From: Dactylis glomerata
Taxonomy: Eukaryota; Streptophyta; Magnoliopsida; Poales; Poaceae
Length of the DNA stretch: 64,000 nt
Assembly: GCA_007115705.1 (NCBI GenBank)
Contig: QXEO01002115.1
Location: 3,875,340-3,939,339 of the forward strand
Direction: 5' to 3'
A program made the translations under genes and the position numbers. Positions 33,178 through 46,126 of the stretch are shown in pieces. Under the pieces are notes generated by a model. The model was not told the origin of the DNA. It searched no databases and saw only the letters and a program-made list of their open reading frames with translations. How positions within the stretch are numbered: the first letter of the stretch is position 1; the number at the start of each line of letters is the position of its first letter.

Positions 33178-33960
33178 ATGGCCTTGGTATTCACTGAGCA
33201 GTACCAGTTGGGCCAAGGTGGCAGCCTTTGTTTCGAGCGCGACCTCACCACCTTGACCTTGTTCCTGAACCGTTTGTACCCGGAGTTCAAGGGAGCCGTG
33301 CTCAATGAGCACCCGGATGGAGAGCTACGGTGGCTCATCCGAGCTAGTTGCCGTGGCAAGAAGGGGATGTTGGGTTCTCCACGGGTCAAGTTTGAGCTTG
33401 TGGAGAACACTTGGGCCGATGGTTTGGTCCGAGCGATGCAGGAGATGCATGCCCGCTTGTGCGGACTGCACGTTGAGGAGGTTCAGGGAGGACGCTTCAA
33501 GGACTTTGCTCGGCGTGATGCGGATGGACGTCCCGCAAACATGCCCGGGCAGAACGAGCCGAGTACCTACGTCGACCACATGGACTTCTTGCTGTACTCC
33601 ACTCAGCAGGAGGCCGACCGTGCCCGTACTAGGGCCAACCTCGAGCACATTGCACTGGTGGAGGCGAGGAGCACTATCAGGATTCTTGCGAAGGAGCGCA
33701 AGAGCCTTCGTCGCCAGCGCGATGAGAAGGAACAGGACCTTGAGGAGTTGAAGGCCAATGTGGCGGAGTTGACGGCATACATTGAGAGTCTTGAGGATCA
33801 CCTTGGTGAGGAGGAAGGCATTGATCTCCGCAAGGAGGATAATGCCCTCATTAGTGATGAGGATGACTTCATGGAGGACCTCGATGATCCGGAGGATGGT
33901 GGACACAATGGATTCATTGTGAGTGACGAGGAGGAAGACCCCGAGGAGCCCGTTGTTTAG
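33178..33960 (+). CDS. Extra ORF (orf0-like) upstream of gag in the Gypsy element, 260 aa
   Basis: The frame is intact from an ATG preceded directly by CTTGTAG, which could be a 3' splice site. No catalytic motif is visible. Residues 1-130 look globular and mixed. About 145-205 are rich in Glu, Arg, Leu and Ala and probably form a coiled coil (KERKSLRRQRDEKEQDLEEL). Residues 215-260 are strongly acidic (DEEEDPEEPVV at the end). It lies between the primer site and gag on the sense strand. Some rice Gypsy elements (RIRE3/RIRE8) carry an extra sense ORF called orf0 at this place; homology to it is my inference. A structural or RNA-binding accessory role is possible but unproven. Confidence 0.75.
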   Translation: MALVFTEQYQLGQGGSLCFERDLTTLTLFLNRLYPEFKGAVLNEHPDGELRWLIRASCRGKKGMLGSPRVKFELVENTWADGLVRAMQEMHARLCGLHVEEVQGGRFKDFARRDADGRPANMPGQNEPSTYVDHMDFLLYSTQQEADRARTRANLEHIALVEARSTIRILAKERKSLRRQRDEKEQDLEELKANVAELTAYIESLEDHLGEEEGIDLRKEDNALISDEDDFMEDLDDPEDGGHNGFIVSDEEEDPEEPVV

Positions 33961-34233
33961 ACTCGTGCTCCATGTGTTATCTAGTATGAGTTTCACTTTA
34001 GTTTGCACTTCGTGTAGGTGTGAGTTGTATCCCCCTCTCTAGTAGACGAGTCGCAATGGTTTGGAGTGAACCATTTGTAATGTGTGGACTCGTATGTATG
34101 ATATGTTGATGAGTGATGAATGAAATTCGAATTTGGCCTCTAAGGCCTTAGTAAAACAAAATTGCATCATCCATGTTACCTTTAAATCTTAGCAAATTAG
34201 CTTTTCCCTCTTGTCTTACACACCTTATCTTCA

Positions 34234-37200
34234 GATGCCGAGAGCACCCCCACCCCCGAACCCGGAAATGGCCGAATTGCTAAGGTTGATCATGGAAGAC
34301 CGGGAAGCAGCCCGAGCTGAGCGCCAAGCCAGTTTGGCCACTCTTCAGCAGTTAACCCAGATGGCAATGAACCACAACAATGGCAATGGCAATGGTGAAG
34401 GAGAAAACCATGGCAATGGAGAGCACCGATCCAAGTTAAGGAGTTTCCAAAACACCAACCCTCCTATATTCACTAAGTCTGAAGAGCCCTTAGATGCCGA
34501 TGATTGGCTTCGCACCATGGAGAACAACTTGGCAGTCGCCGAAGTTGGGGAGAATGAGAAGGTTCTGTACACCACCCACTATCTTGCTGGTGCAGCGAGA
34601 GCTTGGTGGGATAGTACTCGTGCAATGCAAACCCCAGGATATGTGATGCCTTGGGAGGAGTTCAAAAGCAAGTTTAGCAAAGCCCATGTTCCCATGGGAT
34701 TGGTGAAAAGGATGAGAGATGAGTTCAGAAATCTGAAGCAAGGTTCCATGTCTGTGGTGGATTACCGTGACAAGTTCCTTACCTTGTCTAGGTATGCCCC
34801 AGATGACACCAATACCACTGAGAAGAAGCAAGAAAGGTTTCTGGATGGACTTCACGATGAGATGCAGTGTGTCTTGGTCAGCATTCCCTTTGCCGACCTG
34901 GAGTCATTGGTTGACTCTGCCATTCAGATGGAAGGCAAACTCAAGCAAGCTACCGAGAACTGCAAGCGCCGTATGATGTATCAAGGCAACTCGAGCAACT
35001 TGCAGAAGCCACGGGGAAATGCACCAATGGGTTTCGCCCCAAGGCCAATAAGGCCATTTGCCACTGCTCCATGTCCCAACTATCCCAACCGCCCACCCGG
35101 CAACAACTTTAACCGTGCACCTCCAAGACCTAGTGGCAACCACTTCAACACTAATACTCCAAGGCCAAATGGCGCCCCTGTGTTACCCAAGCCTGGTGAC
35201 AAGTCGGGTGTTACATGTTATGAGTGTGGACTAAAAGGGCATTACTCCAATGAGTGCCCCAAGAAGCTGAATGATGCATCCAAGACTGCTGCCCCTGCTC
35301 AGCAACAGCGTCGTGTGGGAAATGGCAAGAACTATCTACCAAGGAACCAGCCTCATTCGCATGGCCGTCTGAATCACATGAATGTTGAAGAAGCTCAGGA
35401 AGCAACCGACGTGGTGCTTGGTATGTTCCCTGTTAACTCAGTCCTTGCAAGAGTTCTGTTTGATTCTAGAGCTTCACACTCATTTGTTACCCAATTATTC
35501 GTTGATAAAAGTGGACTTCAACCCACACCCTTGAAAGATGTCATGTCTGTGCAAATCCCTGGGTCAGTAACCAAAGCTAGTTGTACCTGCTTGGCAGTGC
35601 CCATAGAAATCCATGGGATAGCTTTCTTAGCCAATTTGATAGTATTGGGAACCAAGGGTTTGGAAGTAGTTCTTGGTATGAATTGGATGTCTTTACATCA
35701 AGGAGTGATAGATTGTGCCAAGAAGACCATCACCATGAAGAGTAGTAATGGAATCATAGTCAAGCATGTGTCCGTGAAACCACCCCAAGCCACCCGATGT
35801 CATAAAAGTATCTCAGGACCGACTTTGGAGCAAGTCCCCATCATCTGTGAGTACCCGGATGTTTTTCCCGATGAGCTACCCGGAATGCCACCGGATCGGG
35901 ATATTGAGTTTATCATTGAGCTTATCCCCGGAACTGGATCAATAGCCCAACGACCCTATTGCATGAACCCAGCTGAACTAGTTGAGTTGAAGAAGCAATT
36001 GGATGACCTTTTGAGCAAAGGATTGATTCAGCCAAGTTCTTCTGCTTGGAGATCACCGGTTCTGTTTGTGGATAAAAGTGACGGTTCTAGCTGACTGTGC
36101 ACCGACTATCGCAAGCTTAACGATGTGACCATCAAGAACAAGTACCCTCTCCCAAAGATTGAAGATTTGTTTGACCAATTGACTGGAGCAAGAGTATTTT
36201 CAAAGATAGATCTTAGAACGGGATACCACCAACTGAAGATCCGTGCAACGGATATCCCCAAAACAGCCTTCACTACCCGATACGGATTGTATGAGTACAC
36301 CGTAATGTCATTTGGATTAACCAATGCCCCTGCTTATTTCATGAACCTCATGAATAAGGTTTTTATGGAGTTCTTGGATAAGTTTGTTGTTGTCTTCATT
36401 GATGACATTCTTATCTACTCCAAATCCGAAGAAGAGCATGCAACCCATTTGAGATTAATCTTAGAAACCCTAAGAGAGCATCAGCTGTATGCCAAGTTCA
36501 GTAAATGTGAGTTCTGGTTGAAGGAAGTTGGATTCTTAGGCCATGTGTTATCAGCGGGAGGAATATCCGTAGACCCCAAGAAGATCAAATCAGTCATGGA
36601 ATGGGAAGCCCCTACCACTCAAACCGAAGTTAGAGGTTTTCTCGGATTAGCGGGATATTACCGCAAGTTTGTTGAAGGATTTTCCAGTATTGCCCGTCCA
36701 ATGACCCAATTGTTGAAGAAGGACAAAAAGTTTGAATGGACCCCTAAGTGTGAAGAGAGTTTTCAAGAGCTTAAGAAGCGATTGGTGACCGCCCCTGTCC
36801 TAACCATGCCCGATATCACCAAGAATTTTGATGTCTATTGCGACGCTTCCAAACTTGGACTTGGTTGCGTATTGATGCAAGAAGGCAAGGTCATAGCTTA
36901 CCTCTCTCTGCAGCTTAGACCTCATGAAGAAAATTATCCAACCCATGATCTAGAATTAGCAGCCGTGGTTCTAGCTTTGAAGACTTGGAGGCATTATTTG
37001 ATGGGCAACCGTTGTGAGATCTACTCCGACCACAAGAGTTTGAAGTATATATTCACCCAGAAGGAGTTGAACATGAGGCAACGGAGATGGATAGAGTTGA
37101 TCAAGGATTATGATCTGGAAATTCACTATCACCCCGGTAAGGCCAATGTAGTGGCCGATGCGTTGAGTAGAAAGCCGTGTTCGCTGAATATGAGGATCAA

Positions 37201-38740
37201 GGAAGAGCAACCTATGTTGCACCAAGAGTTTGAAAAATTTGGATTGGAACTAGTCAGTCAAGGATTCCTAGCCAACCTTGAGTTTCAACCCACCTTGATG
37301 AGCCAAATCAAAGAAGCCCAGAAGGGGAATGAGAGTATTGAAGGAATCAAGCGCAGAATTGGTTCCGGCAAGGTGCCAGGATTTGAGGAAGATGATCAAG
37401 GAGTTCTTTGGTATAAAGGCCGTATTTGTGTGCCTGCTGATTCCGAACTGAAGGAAGTGATTATGAAGGAAGCCCATGAGACACCTTACTCCATCCACCC
37501 CGGTGGAACTAAGATGTACCAAGATTTGAAGGAGCAATTTTGGTGGCATGGAATGAAGCGTGAGATAGCATCGTTCATCTCTAAGTGTGATATTTGTCAA
37601 AGAGTCAAGGCTGAACATCAACGTCCTGCTGGACTGCTGCAACCCTTGCAAGTTCCGGAATGGAAGTGGGATTCTGTTGGAATGGATTTCATCACTGGAT
37701 TTCCAAGGTCTAGCCGTGGAAATGACTCTATCTGGGTCATTGTGGATAGACTAACCAAAGTGGCTCACTTTATTCCTGTCAAGACCACTTACAACTCGGG
37801 ACAGTTAGCAGATCTGTATTTATCCAGAATTGTCAGTTTGCATGGAGTCCCCAAAACCATAGTTTCCGATAGAGGAACCCAATTCACCTCAAGATTTTGG
37901 AAAAGTTTGCATCAAGCCTTGGGAACCAAGTTAGCTTTCAGCACAGCTTACCACCCTCAGACGGATGGACAGACTGAAAGAGTGAATCAAATACTTGAAG
38001 ATATGTTGAGAGCCTGTGTTCTAGCTTATGGAGCTAAGTGGGAAGATTGTCTGCCTTTCGCGGAGTTTTCCTACAACAACAGTTACCAAGCCAGTTTGCA
38101 AATGGCCCCATTTGAAGCTTTGTATGGAAGAAAGTGTCGTACCCCCTTGAATTGGTCAGAAACCGGAGACAGCCAGATTTTCGGACCAGATATTCTGCAA
38201 GAAGCCGAGGAGAAAGTTCGCATGATCCGTGAATACCTCAAGGCAGCCCAATCAAGACAAAAGAGTTATGCCGACAAGAGACGTCGAGAACTGACCTTCC
38301 AGGTTGGAGATTTTGTTTATCTTAGAGTATCACCTCTCAAGGGAATGCAAAGATTTCAAGTAAAAGGAAAGCTTGCACCAAGATATATTGGACCGTTCAA
38401 GATACTAGACCGTAGAGGAGAAGTGTCTTATCAGTTGGAAATGCCCCCTGAATTGTCTGAAGTACACGATGTCTTTCACGTGTCTTTACTTCGGAAATGT
38501 CTTGAAGTTCCGGAGAAGCCCGAGGTCTTCAAGAATATTGATCACCGTTCTGTGGACATCAACAAGGACTTGACCTATCGTGAAATGCCTACCCGTATCC
38601 TCGAGGAAGCATATCGAACCACTCGAACCCGAAGCATCAAATTTCTGAAAGTTCAGTGGAGTAATCACACCGAAGATGAAGCCACGTGGGAACGAGAAGA
38701 TTACCTTCAGAAAGAGTTTCCCCATCTTTTCAGTTCTTAA
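34234..38740 (+). pseudogene. Gypsy gag-pol polyprotein with one nonsense codon
   Basis: I start at the ATG at 34234 (MPRAPPPPNPEM), just after TTATCTTCAG. Gag is followed by a zinc knuckle (CYECGLKGHYSNEC, about 35215-35258) and a protease in which the expected DSGAS motif reads DSRAS (about 35460-35475). The frame then meets TGA at 36092-36094, just before LCTDYRKLN. The same frame stays open to 38740 with reverse transcriptase (FIDDILIY near 36397), RNase H (YCDASKLGLG), an HHCC zinc region and D,D,E integrase motifs (GMDFITGF, SDRGTQF, QTDGQTERV). A chromodomain-like end follows (VQWSNHTEDEATWERED near 38655-38705). Apart from the TGA and the protease change it appears intact. Confidence 0.92.
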
Positions 38741-38770
38741 CTAGTGAATCTCGGGGACGAGATTCTTTTT

Positions 38771-38783
38771 AAGGGGGGAAGAT
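38771..38783 (+). other. Polypurine tract of the Gypsy element
   Basis: AAGGGGGGAAGAT lies directly before the 3' LTR start at 38784. Confidence 0.9.
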
Positions 38784-41700
38784 TGTAACAACTCAGAATT
38801 TTGTAAACCAAGTCTTATTAAATAAAGTGCCAAATTTTGGACCCAAATAAAACTTTTAGTTCATGATTTTATGCATACATGTTTTTCCTCTTATATGTAT
38901 TCTATGATTTTATGTGTGTTATTCTTGTTTGAGCATTGGTTAGATAATCTTAAGTGAACCAACAGAACCATTTGAGAAAGATTATATGAACCAAAGCAAC
39001 AAGAAATAAAAATAGGTAAGAAAGAGATAAAGTTAATATGATCTAGAAACTGTTAATGACAACACCACTTTGAGCCATGAGATTAAGAAATCTGTAACCT
39101 AAATTAGTGATTGGCCAATTAGTTGAGCTTAACCAAGTGATGGACTAACTCAACCAACAAAGATCTATAAAAATTTCAAACCAGAACACTACTCAAACTT
39201 GAGCCAAAGATTGAATCTGAAACAGAAACCATATCCAATTTGAAATATAAATTTTTGCAAAACTCATTATTTCTCCAGAACAAAAATATGCCTGGGTACC
39301 TTATCCAATATGATGAGCACCCAAACTTGAAAATTTTGAAAAATCAAATTTTGGGTTCTTGCGGGCATTTCGTCGAACGGTGGCAGAAGGAAATCGAGTG
39401 AGATCAAGATCACTGGTGCAGCACTATTTCGGCTCGACCAAATGCTGTAGCCATGCTCTCTGGCCACCCCTCGGTCGATTCCAACCCCCTCTGCCCCGAC
39501 CCAAGCTAGGAGAAATGGAGGAGCGGCGAGGTTTGCAACCAGGGCCCCCTCCCAGGAACCCACTGTCCCGCGCGATGCCGACCAACGTGAAGGCGCCAGA
39601 GGCGACCCACAGTCCCCCGCGGCCGACCCAGCAACTCCCCAGCACGCGAGCGTGGCCGCCGTGACCGGAGGAAGCTTCACGCGCTGCCAGGACCCCCGCA
39701 ACGGCGAGCTTCTGGCCGAGCTTGTCCCCGTCGCCTCGGCCTATAAAAACCCCCTCCGATCAAACGAAGAAGTTCACCCAGTCCCCAGCTACCTCCCAGA
39801 CACAGCCGCTCTCTCCCTCTCGCTCTGGTTCGCCGTAGCCAGCTTCGCCGGCGCGGTACTGGATAGGAGAAGCGCCGCCGCGTCCGAGCACCTGGGAGCA
39901 AGCTGCTTCAGGGAATCGGAGGAGGAGACGAACCGCCGCCGATCCCGCATGTCGCCGACGAGCCCTGCTTCCTCTACGCCTCGCCATCGCCGTCGAACAG
40001 TCGCCGCTGCTCGCAGGTGAGCTCCGCCCCTTTCTCGTCGAGATGATGACTGGGAACCGTTCGATCTAGATCTGACGGCAACTTACCGATTCGGGATTTG
40101 TTAAGTGCGCTGACACCCAGACCCCACCTGTCAGCTCCCATTTGTTATTTTCCCGCCAAAGCGAAGCGTTTTCGGGCCGGCCCGTTCGGGTTTGCTCAGA
40201 AATCGGCCCAGCTCGTTTCGAATTAGGTCCGAATCGTTTTTAATTAAATTCCCGCCCTTTTCTTTTATTTCAAATCTGTTTCAAATGCTATTTTTAAACT
40301 TTATTTCCTAGAGTTTTATAAATCCAAATCTAGCAAATAAATATTCGTTGGAAAGCTTATAACATGCTCTATCCAATGGTACTGGTTAGAACTCAGAATA
40401 AGTTAGGAATAAAATTAGATATGAATAGTGTGTTCATAGCTTGTGTATTAGTGAAAGATTTCTAGAAAATTATTTAAGCCATCAAAAATCATAAAAATTT
40501 AAAATGTGAACTTGCTAATGACCCCTCTTACTGTTAGCTAACACTAATCTACCCCAAACCATATTAGTGTGACCATTTAGATCCTAACCCAAACCTAATT
40601 GTTAGCATAAAATGATAGATCACTAGGGCACCCCTAAAATTAAATTGCCCTCCTTACCAACCCACTTAGAGGACCCATCCCACTTAAACTTGTCTTAGTA
40701 ACCATAAATCAACCCCAATGCTGCACAAGTGAACCCCTTATGCTATCTAGTAAAGACTCTACTTTGCACACTTGAAGAAAAACTTAGAAGAAAACCTACA
40801 CCCCAACACTATGAAAGTGCAACAGAAATGCTTTGGTTAGCAAACAAAGATGTGTGCTTGGTGTGTTATTAGCTTGGTGAAGTGATGGTGTGCTTTGTGT
40901 TATTCGTTATTAGACGCTAGTGTTGCCGAGGAGGATATTGGAGGGGATTATTATTATCAAGAAGAAGAAGAAAACCCCGGACACTTTGCCAACCAAGGCA
41001 AGCCATCTTTTGATTCATACTCCCCATGCCTAGTTTTAATATTGCATACTACTTGTTTTAAGTAAATTGCATGATTGAATTGCTAGAGTAGAATGATAGA
41101 GGTAAAGTGATATCTTGGTTATCAAGAGCATCAAGCTGAGTTTATCCAACCATAGTTAGTAGTCTCATCACTCAATATAGTTGCTTAGTCGCTAATAAAA
41201 GTTGATGCTATCCTTGGAGGAACCCTAATTGAAAGGTGGTGACTTGAACTTGAAACTTGAAATAGGAGACTGCTCCTATATGATGGCTTTGGAAGAGAAA
41301 TTAAACTTGACTAAGAACTATGAAATATATTTCGAAATGACAACGAGTGATGTACCATGGGAGCCAATTATACCGTACAACCACATTACCCCTATATGGG
41401 AAGGGGCTTAATCCGTAGCTTGTTTATCTTAGTATGGGAGGTCTTGTATTAAATCTTCATGGGAGGACTCCATGGGCGGATACTTCTTGACCAAGTGGAT
41501 TCCACTAACCCGGTCTCCGGGATGGGCAGAACTAGAGGCGCCGGAGCGGGAATGCCGTATCCCGGGCTGTAGGGAAGGATCCTATACTAGGATGAGCAAG
41601 TGAAAGGTTTTGTTTGATTATCTGAACCTCGCATACTTTGCGTATGTCGATCCGGGGACTTCTCCCGGCAGATGTATTGATTCTTGTGGGTAAAGTGTAC

Positions 41701-42347
41701 CCCTCTGCAGAGGTTTTGAAACTATTCGAATAGCCGCGTCCGCGGTCATGGACGGTTGGCAAGCTGTACTTGACTTTTGTCAGGACTAAAAGTGACAATG
41801 GTGACTTGGTGAATGACTTGACTAGATATGTTGTTGACACTTGAAATCCTCTTTAGATGGAACGTAGAGAACTAAATTTCTTTCCTATGAACAAACCTTC
41901 TTGGGTAATAAAACTAGCTTTTGCAAATAACTTAGTGCTTAGTCCACCATATCACCCTTGCATTTCTACTTCATCACTTCATTTATAAGATGGTTTGCGA
42001 GTGCATCCAATGTACTCACGGCTGTGTCCCTGGCTATCAACTTGGCCAGACTATGGGGAGGAATACCAGGAGGAAGGGTATGAAGAAGAGTACCAGAACT
42101 AAGCTCGTCTCCGTGAGTCGCCATTTGCCTGTAGGGAGAAGGCATGGGCCGAAGACGTTATTTCCGCTGCTATATTGTGTTGTAATATGACTTGGTCTAT
42201 AGGACCACTGTATTTGAATCATCGTATTGTAATGTCTATGGAACTGATTACCAACTACGTTATGTATATCGCAACAATGATTCTGGGATTGCGGTGGAAT
42301 ACATAACGGGCACTTCGAATTTGTTATCAAATTTGAGGAATGCCACA
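38784..42347 (+). repeat. 3' LTR (3564 bp) of the Gypsy element
   Basis: It has the same length as the 5' LTR with only scattered substitutions. It carries the same TATA box (39742-39749) and donor-like site (40016/40017). Confidence 0.95.
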
Positions 42348-44214
42348 GGCATCATCGGCTGGGTCACCTTTGTGGCTCCCGTTTATCGTCTTTAGTCCAT
42401 CGTGGTCTTCTGGGGTCTGTCTCAGGAGACGTGTCTTTGAACTGTCAGGGTTGTAGGTTAGGCAAACAGATTCATCTTCCCTATCCTACTAGTGTGTCTG
42501 TATCTCAGCGACCTTTTGATTTAGTTCATTCAGATGTTTGGGGTCCGGCTCCCTTTGGTTCAAAAGGGGGCCATCGCTACTATATTTTATTCATTGATGA
42601 TTTTTCACGGTACACCTGGTTGTTTTTTATGCGCTCTCGTAGTGAGGTGCTCCCTATTTATCAGCGATTTGCGGCCATGGTCCGCACTCAGTATTCCTCG
42701 CCCATTCGTGTGTTCCGTGCTGATTCTGCTGGTGAGTATATCTCTCAGCACTTGCGTGGTGTTCTTGCTGAGCAGGGCACCCTTGCTCAGTTTTCTTGTC
42801 CCGGTGCGCACGCTCAAAATGGTGTCGCCGAGCGTAAGCATCGTCATATTCTTGAGACCACCCGTGCTATGATGATTGCTTCTTCTCTTCCGCCGCATTT
42901 CTGGGCTGAGGCTGTCGCTACGTCGACTTACCTCATTAACATCCAGCCTTCTGCTGCCCTCCAAGGTGGCATCCCTCTCGAGCGTCTCTCTGGTGGTTCT
43001 CCAGACTACTCGACTCTTCGTTCGTTTGGTTGCGTTTGCTATGTTCTTCTCCCTCCTCGTGAACGCACCAAACTGACCGCTCAGTCTGTTGAGTGTGTAT
43101 TTCTCGGCTACAGTGATGAGCATAAGGGCTATCGCTGTTGGGACCCTGTTGGTCGTCGGATGCGTATCTCTCGTGATGTCACGTTTGATGAGACGCGTCC
43201 CTTCTACCCTCGCCCCACCTCTGGTACCTACCCAGTGGATGATATCTCCTTTCTTCTGTTTCCTGATGCACCTCCTTCTGTCCCTATTGTCCCTTCTCCT
43301 AGACCTCGTTCTGATGCGCCCTCTTCGTCCCCGGCGCCATCCTCTTCGACTCCGTTGTCCTCCTCTCCACCTAGTTCTCCTCTTTCTTCTTCTGATCCTC
43401 CGCCCACCTCACCGTTGTCTCCTTTTCCCTTTCATTATTCTCGTCATACTCATGTTCCAGATCCTCCTCCTGATGTTCCTTCTTCTTCTTCTTCTGATAT
43501 GTCTTCTTCTTCTGACGAGCTTCCCTCCCCTCTTCCGGCGACTCGCCCACGTCGTGCTCCAGACCGTTACTCTCCTAGTCAGTACGGTCTTTCTGTTGCC
43601 TCTGAGCCGACATCTTATCGGGATGCTGAGCGTCATCCTGAATGGCAGCTTGCTATGGCTGAGGAGATTGCTGCGCTTGAGCGCACTGGCACTTGGGATC
43701 TTGTCTCTCCCCCTCCCGGTGTTCGTCCTATCATGTGTAAGTGGGTCTATAAAATTAAGACCCGCTCTGATGGATCTCTTGAGCGCTACAAAGCGCGTCT
43801 TGTGGCTCGTGGTTTTCAGCAGGAGCACGGCCGTGACTATGATGAGACTTTTGCCCCTGTGGCTCATATGACCACTGTGCGTACTCTTCTTGCTGTCGCT
43901 TCTGTTCGACACTGGTCTGTGTCTCAGCTTGATGTTCAGAACGCTTTCCTTAATGGCGAGTTGAGTGAGGAGGTTTACATGCAGCCTCCTCCCGGGTATT
44001 CTGTCCCTGATGGGATGGTCTGTCGCCTTCGGCGTTCTCTTTATGGCCTGAAACAGGCCCCTCGTGCCTGGTTTGAGCGTTTTGCCTCTGTGGTGACTGC
44101 TGCTAGTTTCTCTCCCAGCGCTCATGATCCAGCGTTGTTCGTCCACACTTCTCCTCGTGGACGCACTCTTCTTCTTCTCTATGTTGATGATATGATCATT
44201 ACTAGTGATGATCC
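42348..44214 (+). pseudogene. Copia polyprotein, part 2: pre-integrase, integrase, start of reverse transcriptase
   Basis: This continues the Copia frame interrupted at 29398, starting HHRLGHLC after the target duplication. The integrase core shows HSDVWGP (about 42528-42548), RADSAGEY (about 42715-42740) and GVAERKHR (about 42822-42845). The reverse transcriptase begins with GTWDLVSPPPG and reaches LLLYVDDMIITSDD just before 44215. There the BARE-1-like element inserts. It continues at 52923. Confidence 0.93.
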
Positions 44215-45952
44215 TGAAGGGTTTCGTAGCATAGTAAACAAAAATTTTCCTACGCAACGAACAAGAAAGCCAAGATCTAATCTAGGAGATGTAATCAACA
44301 AGAGAGGTAGATGAGATCTTCATACCCTTGAAGATTCGCACAGCGGAAACGTTCAAGAGAACGTGGTTGACGTAGTCGTACTCGCCGTCTCCTCCTCGCG
44401 ATCCGATCCGATCCTACGCCGCAAGTGGCGGCGCCTCCGAGAGTTGCACACGTGCGGTGCAGCGACGTCTCCTCCTTCCTTGGTCCAGCAAGTATGGTGG
44501 AGAGATAGATTGGATCAGCAGCACGACGGCGTGGTGCTTATGGTGGAGAGTTTCTGCGGCAGGGCTTCGCCTACGCGCAGTCGCGAGAGAGAGAGAGGGA
44601 GGGCAGCAGGGGGGCGGCTAGGGTTTGGGTTGGGGTGAGAGAGAGAGGGCTGCGCCCTAGCCCCCCCTATATATAGAGGGGTGGCCGGCCAAGGCCAGCT
44701 TGGCCTCTCCCCAATCCCTAGCCGACTTGGAGTAGGAAGAGTAGGGGGCAAGTTTCCCCCCCCCCCTTCCTTATTTGAAGATTCCCTTAGGGTTTCCCCT
44801 TGGGCTGGCCGGCTGGGCCTTAGAGGCCTTGTGCGCCTGGCCCAAGGCGGCCAGGGCACTTCCCCTTAGGCCCACGCAGGCCTCCGTCAAGTGGGCCCAC
44901 GTTGGTCCCACTCCGGAACCTTCTAGAACCTTCCGGTACAATATCGATAAACTCCGAAACCTTTCCAGAATCCAAAAACTGCTTTCCTTTATATGAATCT
45001 TATTCTCCGGACCATTCCGGAACCTCTCGTGACATCCTGGATCTCATTCGAGACTCCGAACTAAAACTCATAAACCAATTATCCATTCTATCCTAGCATC
45101 GATGCATGTTTAAGTGTGTGACCCTACGGGTTCGAGAATATGCAGACATGATCTTCTATCAATAATCAATAGCGGGATCTGGAAACCCATATTGACTCCC
45201 ACATATTCATCGATGATCATATCAGATGAACCGCGATGTCAGGATTCAATTAATCCCGTATATGTATTCCCTTCGTCACACGATATTTTACTTGCCCGAG
45301 ATTTGATCGTCGATATCACCATACCTAGTTCAATCTCGTTCACAGCAAGTACTTTACTCGTTCCGTAATCCGATATCATTTTGTGATTAACTCCTTAACC
45401 ACATGCTTGCAAGCGGTGTTGATATCGATTACCGAGTGGGCCCGAAGTATATCTCTCTGACTTGGGAGGGACAAATTCCATCTCGATACATACAACCCAA
45501 CAAGTACTTTCCGATCACCTGAGAGACACCTTTATTATCACCCTCACATAGGATGACGTTTGATGACTTCAAAGCTTTCTTCCGATACTAGGGAGTTGTA
45601 TTATCTCATGGTCTAAGGAATACAATACATGACATAGAAAAGCTTCGCAAAGATGAACACAATGACACGATCTAATTGCTCTGCTTTATTTGGGTCTGTC
45701 CATCACACCATTCTCCTAATGATATGATCTCATTATTAATTGACAAATCATGTCTATGGTTAGGAAACCTTAACCATCATTAATCAATGAGCTAGTCCAT
45801 AGAGGCGTACTAGGGACACAGTGTTGTTCATAAACCACACAAGTATTAAAGTTTCCGCTTAATACAATTCTAGCATGGAATATAAACATTATCATGAACA
45901 AGAATTATAATAATAACATCTTTATTATTGCCTCTAGGGCATAATTCCAACA
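44215..45952 (-). repeat. 3' LTR of the BARE-1-like element
   Basis: TGTTGG...CCCTTCA on the minus strand, 1738 bp. A TATA-like palindrome (CTATATATAG, near 44667-44676) is shared with the other LTR. Confidence 0.95.
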
Positions 45953-45966
45953 GTCTCCCACTTGCA
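45953..45966 (-). other. Polypurine tract of the BARE-1-like element
   Basis: It reads TGCAAGTGGGAGAC on the minus strand, directly before the 3' LTR. Confidence 0.85.
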
Positions 45967-46126
45967 CTAGAGTCAATAATCTAGTTTACATCTGGCAACA
46001 ATCTAACACCCATGGCATTAAGGTGCTGATCATGTTTTGCTCGTGGAAGAGGTTTAGTCAACAGATCTGCGACATTCAAATCTGTATGTACTTTGCTAAT
46101 CTTCAGATCTCCATCTGCTATATAAT

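Larger units (their letters stand above)
29399..42347 (+). mobile_element. Ty3/Gypsy element (Tekay/RIRE-like) with 3564-bp LTRs and an extra ORF
   Basis: Two LTRs of exactly 3564 bp (29399-32962 and 38784-42347) start TGTAACAACTC and end GAATGCCACA. The target duplication is GGCGT at 29394-29398 versus GGCAT at 42348-42352, one mismatch. A TGGTATCAGAGC primer site and an AAGGGGGGAAGA purine tract are present. Internal order is extra ORF, gag, protease, reverse transcriptase, RNase H, integrase and a C-terminal chromodomain-like region, so it is a Gypsy chromovirus. I noted about 17 single-base LTR differences by eye (about 0.5%), which suggests a recent insertion. It inserted into the Copia polyprotein at 29398/42348. 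Confidence 0.95.

Noticed and set aside
42605..44257. Long minus-strand frames opposite the Copia polyprotein
   Set aside because: They are antisense shadows of the plus-strand integrase and reverse transcriptase, which carry clear motifs.
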